Shown here: piece by piece, positions 8,373 through 14,815 of the stretch
Numbering within the stretch: position 1 is the first letter of the stretch
Layout: each line of letters opens with the position of its first letter
Assembly (NCBI GenBank): GCA_937958345.1
Contig: CALGNW010000055.1
Coordinates: forward strand, 1-25,857
DNA: 25,857 nt
From: an uncultured Neomegalonema sp.
GTDB taxonomy: Bacteria; Pseudomonadota; Alphaproteobacteria; Rhodobacterales; Rhodobacteraceae
Direction of reading: 5' to 3'
Translations under genes and position numbers: made by a program
Notes under the pieces: generated by a model
What the model was told of the DNA's origin: nothing
What the model saw: the letters and a program-made list of their open reading frames with translations, nothing else
Databases searched by the model: none

Positions 8373-9329
8373 ATGATACGATGGGGAATACTCGGTTGCG
8401 GCGACGTGACCGAGGTTAAAAGCGGACCTGCCCTGCAAAAGGCTGACCGCTCGACAGTCGTCGCTTGCATGCGCCGCGATGCCGCGAAAGCGCGGGACTA
8501 CGCCGATCGTCATGGCATTGCCAATTCATACGCATCGGCTGACGCATTGATCAATGATCCGAACGTCAATGCCGTATACGTCGCGACACCGCCGAGCAGT
8601 CACGCCGAATTGGCCATCATGGCAATGAGAGCAGGCAAGCCGGTGCTGGTCGAAAAACCCATGGCAATGAATCTTGCTGAATGTGACGCCATGGCCGCGG
8701 TGGCCAGCGAAACAGGTCAGTCGCTCGTGATCGCCTACTACCGCCGCGCGCTTCCGAGGTTTGAAAAGATGCGCGCGATCATAAATGACGGGCTGATCGG
8801 CACTCCCCGCTGCGTTATGGTCCACCATCTCAAACAGCACGACGGGAACCTGCAGGAAAACTGGAAGACTGATCCGGCAATCGGAGGCGGCGGGCTGTTC
8901 GTAGACATGCAATCACATACACTCGATTGGCTCGATCATACATTCGGAAAGGCCCTGCAGGTGTCGGGACATGCCCGAAGCCAGTCGGGCGCTTATCGGG
9001 CTGAGGATACGGTCAGCTTTTCGATCGGCTATGACCCGGTCGTCGCGACAGGGTTCTGCTGTTACGCCGCCGGTCAGAACGAGGAGCACGTGAAAGTTTT
9101 CGGGTCACACGGCTCCGTACGGATGTCATTTTTTGCGCCCTCGCCAATTCTTGTGGATCAAGGCGGCGTGCGGACCGTGCATGATGTGAAAGATCCCGCG
9201 CATGTCCATCAGCCGTTTGTCGAGCGCGTCATCCATCATCTGCTGGACGGCGCACCAAATCCCTGCCCGCCCGACGCTGCGCGGCGCAGCTCGGCAATCA
9301 TCGAAACATTGCTCTCGGGTGTCGCTTAG
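8373..9329 (+). CDS. Gfo/Idh/MocA family NAD(P)-dependent oxidoreductase
   Basis: Cytoplasmic two-domain dehydrogenase of 318 residues. The N-terminal Rossmann fold shows WGILGCGDVT (residues 4-13), ATPPSSHAEL (71-80) and the family lysine motif VEKPMAMN (93-100). The C-terminal domain has FVDMQSHTLDWLDH (about 176-189), with the Asp/His residues that usually complete the active site. Substrates in this family are sugars, inositols or related polyols, and sequence alone does not tell which. No transporter or sugar-catabolic gene adjoins, so context gives no help. The gene is monocistronic as far as can be seen, and its stop codon lies inside the palindromic element at 9326-9389. Confidence 0.88.
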   Translation: MIRWGILGCGDVTEVKSGPALQKADRSTVVACMRRDAAKARDYADRHGIANSYASADALINDPNVNAVYVATPPSSHAELAIMAMRAGKPVLVEKPMAMNLAECDAMAAVASETGQSLVIAYYRRALPRFEKMRAIINDGLIGTPRCVMVHHLKQHDGNLQENWKTDPAIGGGGLFVDMQSHTLDWLDHTFGKALQVSGHARSQSGAYRAEDTVSFSIGYDPVVATGFCCYAAGQNEEHVKVFGSHGSVRMSFFAPSPILVDQGGVRTVHDVKDPAHVHQPFVERVIHHLLDGAPNPCPPDAARRSSAIIETLLSGVA

Positions 9330-9389
9330 AGTGCTTTCAGGAAAAGTTGATACCGGTTTTCCGTGCGAAAGCGGGATCGACAGCTCTAA
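9326..9389. repeat. Nested palindromic intergenic element between convergent genes
   Basis: Three nested perfect inverted repeats share roughly the same centre: TTAGAG (9326-9331) with CTCTAA (9384-9389), GCTTTC (9333-9338) with GAAAGC (9367-9372), and GGAAAA (9340-9345) with TTTTCC (9357-9362). The element covers the oxidoreductase stop codon and ends on the TAG stop of the convergent TerB-like gene. Its layout resembles the dispersed extragenic palindromes I recall from alphaproteobacterial genomes, in which an A-rich and a T-rich arm flank a short core. It may also act as a two-way transcription terminator. Only one copy is seen here, so the claim of dispersion is inference. Confidence 0.6.
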
Positions 9390-9832
9390 GCGTTGCGCGC
9401 TTCAACGCGCTGTCTTGCAAGGCCGCTATCCCTGTCAGAAACCCCGAGCAAACCGCAGACCTGACGGACCAGATTGTCTTCAACAGCGTCGCGGTCTCCG
9501 TCTGCGAGGGCGACCTCCCACAAATATTCAACGATCTTGATGCGGTCTTCGAATGGTGTTGCCTCTTTCAGCGAATGGGTAAACCGGAACAGTCCCATCG
9601 CCTCGTCCTGAGCCTGCTCGGCCTCGATCCGCAACGCAGACGCCTCGGAAGCACCCAGACCATGTTCAGAGGCGAGGATCCTGTCGATGACGGCCTTTTC
9701 GGAATCCTCATACGCATCATCGCGCCGCGCGGCATCAACCAGCAGCGCAGCAAGTGCAAGACGTTCATCCGGTGAATGGGCAGAAGGCGCATCCGGAACG
9801 GCGCGAAAAACATTCAGGATAGTATCGATCAT
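9386..9832 (-). CDS. TerB-like (tellurite-resistance TerB fold) protein
   Basis: Small all-helical, acidic protein of 148 residues. The pattern LALAALLVDAARRDDAYEDSEKAVIDRIL (from about residue 25) followed by YLWEVALADGDRDAVEDNLVRQVCGLLGV (from about 103) is the repeated helix-acidic-turn arrangement of TerB/COG4103 proteins. Acidic residues in the two helices are thought to bind metal. No other ter gene is present, so a role in tellurite resistance is not supported; solitary TerB proteins are common in this group and have no firm function. The ATG at 9832 has AAGG at suitable distance upstream. Its last codons fall in the palindromic element at 9326-9389. Confidence 0.8.
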   Translation of the reverse strand: MIDTILNVFRAVPDAPSAHSPDERLALAALLVDAARRDDAYEDSEKAVIDRILASEHGLGASEASALRIEAEQAQDEAMGLFRFTHSLKEATPFEDRIKIVEYLWEVALADGDRDAVEDNLVRQVCGLLGVSDRDSGLARQRVEARNA

Positions 9833-9884
9833 CGGGTGCCTTTTCGGATGGAAATTTTTGTCGGAGAACAGCGCGGATCAGGCT

Positions 9885-10361
9885 CTATACCAGAGACTTC
9901 GGCGTTTCAAAGGCGAGGCGTTTTGCCATGCCGAACTTAGCATCCTGCCATTCATCCACGGGCAGATGAAATACAGCAATGGCCGCTGTCGGAGCATTGA
10001 CCCTTCGGCCATCTGCCATCATCCCCATCGCTGTTTCAATGCCGGGATTATGGCCGAGTATCATAAGCCGCTGACATGCCGGCGCATTGCGGATTGCCGA
10101 CAGATAGACCTCGGCCTCGGCGAGATAGAGCGCATCGTCAAACGTCACTTGCGCCTGCAACCCCATCCGTTCCCAGGTCTCCCGCGTCCGGTGCGCCGAT
10201 GAAACCAGTGCGACTTCAGGCAAGCAATCGATTTCGCGCAGCCAGATCGCCATCAGGCCAGCGGTCAACCGGCCTCGTTCGGTCAGTATCCGTTCTTTGT
10301 CGCCCTGCCCGGGTTTCGACCAGTCCGACTTAGCGTGACGCATAAGGATCAGCGTTTTCAT
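9885..10361 (-). CDS. SixA-type histidine phosphatase
   Basis: Small (158 aa) member of the histidine phosphatase superfamily. The N-terminal LILMRHAKSDW carries the RHG-type motif with the phosphate-accepting His at about residue 9. The second catalytic His is in ILGHNPGIET (about 101-110). The short length without a cap domain and the HAKSDW variant match the SixA group, whose E. coli member acts on phosphohistidine in phosphotransfer proteins; the partner here is unknown. The ATG at 10361 has a strong AGGGGG ribosome site six bases upstream. It follows the ferredoxin-like gene by 74 bases on the same strand and may share its transcript. Confidence 0.88.
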   Translation of the reverse strand: MKTLILMRHAKSDWSKPGQGDKERILTERGRLTAGLMAIWLREIDCLPEVALVSSAHRTRETWERMGLQAQVTFDDALYLAEAEVYLSAIRNAPACQRLMILGHNPGIETAMGMMADGRRVNAPTAAIAVFHLPVDEWQDAKFGMAKRLAFETPKSLV

Positions 10362-10435
10362 TCAAGCCCCCTTAGAATGAAAAGTTCGTAAGTACGGCAG
10401 TGCGGTCCCCGCGCAGAAAAAGTTTCAAACTAAGA

Positions 10436-11086
10436 TTATAAATCCGAGGCTCTTGCCCGCAAATATGCGCCCATGTGAAACTGCGCCTGTGCAGATGCCG
10501 GAGCCCAATCCCTGCCAACCGGACACGCGCGGCGCGCCTTGCATCCCTGTCCGAGACAATCGGCCCCATCCGGTACTGCGATATGGCTGACACAAGTCGG
10601 CACATCGTAAAATCCGTCGTCGAAAGCGTTCACCGGACACGCGCCCAGACACGGTTTGTCAGCGCAAGTCTCGCACGGACGCTGAACCGCAGCGGCCACA
10701 AGATCGGGGCGCGGCGCGGTATATCCCAACGCTCCCCGAAAGGACATCCAAAGGCCGCGCTCGGCATGGATCGACATGCCGAGGGGCGATTGCCAGATAC
10801 ATCCGGTTGCCTCCGCCCACCGCAAAAACGGCTGATAGGGCGGCCCTCCAAAGGGAAACAGCGGAACCGCGTCAACCTCGCGCGCCAGTGCTGTCACAAC
10901 ACGTAACGACCACCGGTCCATCGGGTCTTCAATCCCGTCCGACGCCTCTGCCGACGCCGCAAAAACATCCCATCCGTTTCGCGCCATGCCAAGCAACGCA
11001 ATCGATGCGACCCCGTCGGGCGCGCCGTGCTCGGGAAGAACCACAAATCCACCGATTACCGACAGTCCTTGCGCGTCAAAATTCAC
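10436..11086 (-). CDS. Ferredoxin-like protein with eight-cysteine C-terminal Fe-S motif
   Basis: Protein of 216 residues. The C-terminal third carries eight cysteines at about 138, 141, 146, 150, 165, 177, 182 and 188. They form CxxCxxxxCxxxCP (CETCADKPCLGACP) and then spaced Cys residues ending in ACPVG, as expected for two [4Fe-4S] clusters. The arrangement recalls the ferredoxin half of epoxyqueuosine reductase QueG, but the cobalamin-binding part is absent and the first spacing differs. The N-terminal 130 residues have no motif I can name. The start is a GTG at 11086 that overlaps the stop of the hydroxylase gene (GTGA), so the two are translationally coupled. A redox partner role for that diiron enzyme is attractive but inferred. 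Confidence 0.75.
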   Translation of the reverse strand: MNFDAQGLSVIGGFVVLPEHGAPDGVASIALLGMARNGWDVFAASAEASDGIEDPMDRWSLRVVTALAREVDAVPLFPFGGPPYQPFLRWAEATGCIWQSPLGMSIHAERGLWMSFRGALGYTAPRPDLVAAAVQRPCETCADKPCLGACPVNAFDDGFYDVPTCVSHIAVPDGADCLGQGCKARRACPVGRDWAPASAQAQFHMGAYLRARASDL

Positions 11087-11892
11087 CCGTTGCGTCCCTT
11101 AAACGGCAGAAGCATCGACCAGACAAACCGCCACGGGCGGTCGTCCTGAAACTCGTTCAATCCGATGGTCATACCGTCATGCCCCTCTTTAGGCTGATCG
11201 ATATAGGTACCGAAAATCCGATCCCACCAAGGCAGATTAAATCCGAAGTTGGCATCCGTCTCGCGAGGGATCGCTGAATGGTGAACCCGGTGCATATCCG
11301 GCGTCACTACAAAAAGCCGCAGCCAACCATCGACCCGTTTACCGAGGCTGATGTTGGAATGGTTAAACAGGGCACAGCCGTTGAGAATTACCTCGAACAG
11401 GATAATCGCGACTGCCGCAGGACCAAAGACATAAACCGCGCCGATCTTCAGCAGCATCGATAATGCGATCTCTCCGGGGTGAAAACGGATTGCCGTTGAA
11501 ACATCGATATCGCGGTCCGAGTGATGAACGCGGTGCAGACGCCACAAAAACGGGATTCGATGGGAGAGAACATGCTGCCAGTAAATCAGGCAATCGAATA
11601 TCGCGATGGCCAGAACCACCTCTAACCACATCGGCCAGTCGAGCCAGTTAAACAGCCCCCACCCTTGTGCCGTAGCATCCACCGCAGCACCGACAGCAGC
11701 GGCCGGAAAAAGAATACGGACGATGATCGTGTCCAGCACGACAATCCCCCAGTTAACCCCCCAGCGGTTCGGCTTGGGCGCAACCAGTTGTCTCTTGGGC
11801 GCGCTAAACTCCCACAACGCCATAACAGCGAAAACGCCCAGAAAAACGCTGAGGCGCACGACGCCTTCGTACCGAGAGAAAAAATCTTCCAT
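11083..11892 (-). CDS. Sterol desaturase / fatty acid hydroxylase family membrane protein
   Basis: Integral membrane diiron oxygenase-type protein of 269 residues. Several hydrophobic helices hold the histidine clusters that bind the two irons: HVLSH (about 107-111), HRVHH (120-124), FNHSN (176-180) and HRVHH (201-205). The order HxxxH, HxxHH and a last HxxHH is the family hallmark. The substrate could be a lipid acyl chain, a carotenoid or another lipid, and cannot be decided from sequence. The ATG at 11892 lacks a clear ribosome site. The gene is first in a minus-strand pair with the ferredoxin-like gene, which could supply electrons. Confidence 0.9.
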   Translation of the reverse strand: MEDFFSRYEGVVRLSVFLGVFAVMALWEFSAPKRQLVAPKPNRWGVNWGIVVLDTIIVRILFPAAAVGAAVDATAQGWGLFNWLDWPMWLEVVLAIAIFDCLIYWQHVLSHRIPFLWRLHRVHHSDRDIDVSTAIRFHPGEIALSMLLKIGAVYVFGPAAVAIILFEVILNGCALFNHSNISLGKRVDGWLRLFVVTPDMHRVHHSAIPRETDANFGFNLPWWDRIFGTYIDQPKEGHDGMTIGLNEFQDDRPWRFVWSMLLPFKGRNG

Positions 11893-12432
11893 AATTATGA
11901 CATTAGCCCGAAAGCTCCCAGAGTGCAGCGTCGTGCGACAGCGAGTCGCTCAAATGTGATCGCGAAAGCCGGGATAGATCCGCTGTGCTGCGGCGTGCGC
12001 CACCGCTTACGGTTGATTGATGCAGCGATTTCAGCGCATGCCAACGCGCCAAAATATGAAAATTCACCCGTAATTAAGCCGTGTAAAGAAACCGTTTCAC
12101 CGAAATCCGGTCCGTTAATTCATTTACGGCATAGAGCTTGAGTTATTCAGAGGACGTCGATCCAACACCGGAGCTGATCCTTTGACCTTTCACCTCTCGC
12201 ACATCAAGGCTTCTGCCAATGGCGGTCCGCTTTTGAGCTTGCCTCAGGCGTTAACGCCCTTGGGTGCAGAGAGCGAATTCATTGGGATTGACTCCGAAGC
12301 TGAGTCGCAAAATGCGAAAATGATGACGCCTTCACGGGTCCTCAACGCAGCAACCAGTGTCGGATCAAAGCCAACCTGCCGCGTTAGTGCCTGAAAAAAC
12401 CTAACGTGAATTCAATCCTGAGGAGAGTACAC
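11893..12432. other. 540-base region without a confident gene
   Basis: This separates the divergent hydroxylase (minus) and lipoprotein (plus) genes and must contain both promoters. It includes a more AT-rich stretch (about 12050-12140), an imperfect 18-base inverted repeat at 12112-12129 (CCGT...ACGG arms with inner AA/TT pairing), a perfect 12-base palindrome GGCGTTAACGCC at 12247-12258, and a weak candidate small reading frame at 12182-12394. I could not place convincing -35/-10 pairs, and saw no tRNA or known riboswitch. Confidence 0.5.
12182..12394 (+). CDS. Doubtful small reading frame, 70 residues
   Basis: The frame starts with a TTG preceded by GGAG eight bases upstream (12170-12173) and ends 38 bases before the lipoprotein start. 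The predicted peptide has no motif, signal or membrane helix that I recognise, and codon third positions are only mildly GC-biased. It could be a leader peptide, a decayed gene or chance. It is listed because it fills part of an otherwise empty 540-base gap. Confidence 0.18.
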   Translation: MTFHLSHIKASANGGPLLSLPQALTPLGAESEFIGIDSEAESQNAKMMTPSRVLNAATSVGSKPTCRVSA

Positions 12433-13131
12433 ATGTTTACTATTACCAAAACGACAGTCGCCCTTATTGCATCACTCGGCCTGACAGCCGGTTGTAGCGG
12501 CTCGGGCGGCACGGCCTTCCCGACCGGCGCTCTCGTCAGCGCGCTGGGTGCTGGCCTCGGATCGGTTGGCGGCGGCGCGATTGGCTCGCAGATCGGCGGA
12601 GGCACGGGCCGTGCACTCGCAACGGCCAGTGGCGCAATCATCGGCGGCGCAGTCGGCGGTGTCGGCGCTCGCAGCCTTTACGGAACGCCTCAGCCTGTTA
12701 CCGCTCAGGTTCCGCAGCCGACAACATATCAGGTTGCCCCGCAGCCTGCGTCGGTCGGCACGTATCAGACTGCCGCGCCAACCTACCAGATGGTTGAGCC
12801 AACCCTCTCCGCACCAGAGCAAGTGTATATTCAGCCCGCTTCGGTCGAAACCTACACGACTGTAGCCCCTGCCGCCTCGACCATTTACACGCAGCCGGCA
12901 TCCACCATCTCGGCCCTCGCCCCTGCAACGACGACTTACGCTGCACCGGCGTCTGTCACCCTGCCATCGGTCAACGTCACTGCACCAGCCATGACCTATG
13001 GAACGGCGACGTTGCCAAGCATCGAAGCACCCTCGTTCACGGGCGCAGCGGAAACAATGTCTCAGACGATCATGCCGGCACCGGCTTACACAATCCAAAG
13101 CCCGCCGGTTCAGACGCTGCCAAGCTTCTGA
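12433..13131 (+). CDS. Glycine-zipper lipoprotein with a Pro/Ala/Thr/Gln-rich tail
   Basis: Predicted lipoprotein of 232 residues. A signal peptide ends in the lipobox LTAGC at about residues 17-21. Then follows a glycine-zipper segment (GAGLGSVGGGAIGSQIGGG and SGAIIGGAVGGVGA, about residues 36-80) like the two-helix zipper of the 17-kDa surface antigen family, which can insert in or lie on membranes. The rest is low complexity, with the QPASV unit recurring (QPASVGTYQT, QPASVETYTT, QPASTIS), and looks disordered and surface-exposed. The ATG at 12433 has AGGAGA six bases upstream and places the signal peptide properly; an upstream GTG at 12406 is less likely. A strong terminator follows at 13160-13187. 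The function is unknown beyond envelope localisation. Confidence 0.75.
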   Translation: MFTITKTTVALIASLGLTAGCSGSGGTAFPTGALVSALGAGLGSVGGGAIGSQIGGGTGRALATASGAIIGGAVGGVGARSLYGTPQPVTAQVPQPTTYQVAPQPASVGTYQTAAPTYQMVEPTLSAPEQVYIQPASVETYTTVAPAASTIYTQPASTISALAPATTTYAAPASVTLPSVNVTAPAMTYGTATLPSIEAPSFTGAAETMSQTIMPAPAYTIQSPPVQTLPSF

Positions 13132-13159
13132 TACCCGAGACTATTGCTAAAGCTAATAA

Positions 13160-13187
13160 CGCTCCGACTTCGGTCGGGGCGTTTTTT
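13160..13187 (+). terminator. Rho-independent terminator after the lipoprotein gene
   Basis: A nine-base stem (CGCTCCGAC with GTCGGGGCG, one G-T pair) closes a stable TTCG tetraloop and is followed by six Ts. It lies 28 bases past the lipoprotein stop and just beyond the end of the convergent PhnA-domain gene. Confidence 0.9.
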
Positions 13188-13208
13188 CAACGCCGGTATC
13201 TGGTGCGT

Positions 13209-13781
13209 CTAGCCGAGCTTCTTCACAAATTCGGTGAGGATGACGATTTGCTGCCCGTTGACCCGACCCTCAATATGCGCCGGATTATCCGGAACGAGCG
13301 AAATGCCGCGCACGGCCGTTCCGCGTTTTGCCGTGAAGCTCGTCCCTTTGACATTCAGGTCCTTAATCAGCGTGACCGCATCGCCTGCCGCGAGCGCAAC
13401 GCCGTTGCTGTCGAGGTGTGGCACTGCACCATCATCGGTTTTGGCGGCCTGCGCCCAGTTCAATGTCTGTTCATCGAGGTAAAGCTGATCAAGCAGGTCT
13501 TGCGCCCAACCCTCGCCGCTAAGCCGGTCGAGCATCCGCCACGCCATGACCTGAACCGCCGGAACCTCGGACCACATGCTGTCAGAAAGACAGCGCCAGT
13601 GATGCACATCGATTTTATCGGGGTCGCGAATTTGGGATGCGCATTTGCCGCAGACGACAACGCTGGTATCCGCGGCGCTGGTGCCATCGCGCGAAACATC
13701 ATAGATCGCCTTGCCCGTATTGGTGCTGCATAACTCGCAGTGACCGCCTGAGCGGGTTTCCAGATCGGATTCAATGCTCAT
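13209..13781 (-). CDS. PhnA-domain (YjdM family) zinc-ribbon protein
   Basis: Protein of 190 residues. The N-terminus carries a zinc ribbon from two CxxC pairs (CELC at about 15-18 and CGKC at 44-47). The C-terminal 65 residues are the PhnA domain: DSNGVALAAGDAVTLIKDL, then VKGTSFTAKRGTAVRGI, then GRVNGQQIVILTEFVKK. The name comes from phosphonate-linked loci, but YjdM proteins are not known to take part in phosphonate breakdown, and no phn gene is near. The middle (HHWRCLSDSMWSEVPAVQVM) is also typical of longer members. I chose the ATG at 13781, with AGGA seven bases upstream; the frame stays open to 13913, but that would run into the divergent ubiK gene. Confidence 0.88.
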   Translation of the reverse strand: MSIESDLETRSGGHCELCSTNTGKAIYDVSRDGTSAADTSVVVCGKCASQIRDPDKIDVHHWRCLSDSMWSEVPAVQVMAWRMLDRLSGEGWAQDLLDQLYLDEQTLNWAQAAKTDDGAVPHLDSNGVALAAGDAVTLIKDLNVKGTSFTAKRGTAVRGISLVPDNPAHIEGRVNGQQIVILTEFVKKLG

Positions 13782-13851
13782 TGCGGGGTCCTTTGGCTTG
13801 CGGAAAGCCGTTATTCCCCCACATAAGGCTAAGAAACAAGGATAACAGACC

Positions 13852-14094
13852 ATGCAAACCAACAACCGCATCTTCGATGACATCTCCAAACTGATGACCA
13901 ACGCCGCAGGCATGGCGAAGGGCGTGAAGGACGAAGCCGAGACGGCTGTGCGCGGGCGGGTTGAGCGTCTGCTGTCGGATATGGACCTTGTGACCCGCGA
14001 GGAATTCGACGCGGTCCGCGCGATGGCGCAAAAAGCGCGCGAAGAGAATGCGGCGCTGAAAGCACGGCTAGAGGCTCTCGAATCGAAGACCTGA
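13852..14094 (+). CDS. ubiK: UbiK-type accessory factor (BMFP domain protein)
   Basis: Small protein of 80 residues from the UbiK/YqiC family, which helps ubiquinone biosynthesis and has membrane-fusogenic properties. An amphipathic N-terminal segment (FDDISKLMTNAAGMAKGVKDE) is followed by the conserved VTREEFDAVRAMAQKAREEN and a C-terminal coiled coil ending LKARLEALE, the trimer-forming part. The length is typical. It is divergent from the PhnA-domain gene across 70 bases and is followed by its own terminator-like hairpin and a 193-base gap before the YbjN gene. The assignment rests on the family pattern, and the symbol is by homology only. Confidence 0.85.
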   Translation: MQTNNRIFDDISKLMTNAAGMAKGVKDEAETAVRGRVERLLSDMDLVTREEFDAVRAMAQKAREENAALKARLEALESKT

Positions 14095-14103
14095 GTCGCG
14101 GTT

Positions 14104-14137
14104 CGGCACGGTGATTTTGGCGATCCGTGCCGGTTTT
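14104..14137 (+). terminator. Probable terminator after ubiK
   Basis: An eight-base perfect stem (CGGCACGG and CCGTGCCG) with a 13-base loop is followed by G and four Ts, ten bases beyond the ubiK stop. The T-run is short, so efficiency may be moderate. Confidence 0.65.
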
Positions 14138-14163
14138 CCGTTGTTCTACTCCGTACACCTACG

Positions 14164-14178
14164 TTAATTATCTATTAT
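14164..14178 (+). promoter_or_regulatory. CtrA-like box in an AT-rich upstream region
   Basis: TTAA, seven bases, then TTAT matches the alphaproteobacterial CtrA consensus (TTAA-N7-TTAA) with one mismatch. It lies in a markedly AT-rich stretch (about 14150-14240) upstream of the YbjN-domain gene. Such matches also arise by chance in AT-rich DNA, so this is a weak call. Confidence 0.25.
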
Positions 14179-14287
14179 TTTACATTCATAACGCCTTATT
14201 ACCTATTGAATTAAAACGATATTTATTTCATGCTCAGCTGATAACAACGGTCCGACGAACGAGACCGACAGAGCAGGATGAGCAGGC

Positions 14288-14815
14288 ATGGATACCGAAC
14301 TCGGCGGGGTGGCTTTTGCGCCGAACTCCGCAGCGCCCTTTCTGGCGCAAAGCGTAAAGCGGGCCGCGCGCGATTATGGGTGGCGTCTCAACGGCCAGGA
14401 CAAAGACGGGGCCATCACCCTGCGCGTGACGGGCGAATGGAGCGATTACGATCTGACCCTGCGCCCTCTCAGCGACCAAAACAGTATTGAAGTGTGCTGT
14501 ATCTTTGCGCTTGCCCCGCCACGCGAACGCTGGATCGAAGTGGCAAAACTTGCCGAAAGCCTGAACCGCAGTTTTCACCGGGGCTCGCTGGAATTGCGCA
14601 TCAATGAAGATCATGGCACTTACACAGACTGGGTGCCCATGACTGCGGCGCGCAGGGCGATTGATCAGGATTTGATCGAGGCCATGCGCTCGGCGGTGGG
14701 AACATGCGATATGCTGCTGTTCCCTGCGTTTCACTGCGTTGCATGGGCGGAAATCAATGCGGAGACCGCTCTTGACCGCCTCAACTTCGGACCAACCAGC
14801 AGCCACTTCCACTAA
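14288..14815 (+). CDS. YbjN domain-containing protein
   Basis: Soluble protein of 175 residues of the YbjN/type III secretion chaperone-like fold. In alphaproteobacteria it is regularly found just before proC, as here. Recognisable parts are YGWRLNGQDKDGAITLRVTGEW near the N-terminus, then WIEVAKLAESLNRSF and GSLELRINEDHGTYTDW in the middle. The biochemical role is unknown. Its ATG at 14288 has AGCAGG close upstream, and the preceding region is AT-rich and probably holds its promoter. The 3' end overlaps proC by tens of bases, depending on which proC start is used, so expression is likely coupled. Confidence 0.85.
   Translation: MDTELGGVAFAPNSAAPFLAQSVKRAARDYGWRLNGQDKDGAITLRVTGEWSDYDLTLRPLSDQNSIEVCCIFALAPPRERWIEVAKLAESLNRSFHRGSLELRINEDHGTYTDWVPMTAARRAIDQDLIEAMRSAVGTCDMLLFPAFHCVAWAEINAETALDRLNFGPTSSHFH

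Noticed and set aside
9386..9832. Tellurite resistance locus
   Set aside because: Only a single TerB-like gene is present; no terC, terD or other ter genes adjoin it.
12472..13098. Long open frame on the minus strand opposite the glycine-zipper lipoprotein gene
   Set aside because: The peptide is Arg/Cys/Gly-rich with no recognisable fold, mirrors the repetitive coding strand, and has no ribosome site; it is a frame shadow.
13209..13781. Phosphonate utilisation locus
   Set aside because: The PhnA-domain name is historical; no C-P lyase, phosphonatase or transporter gene is nearby.
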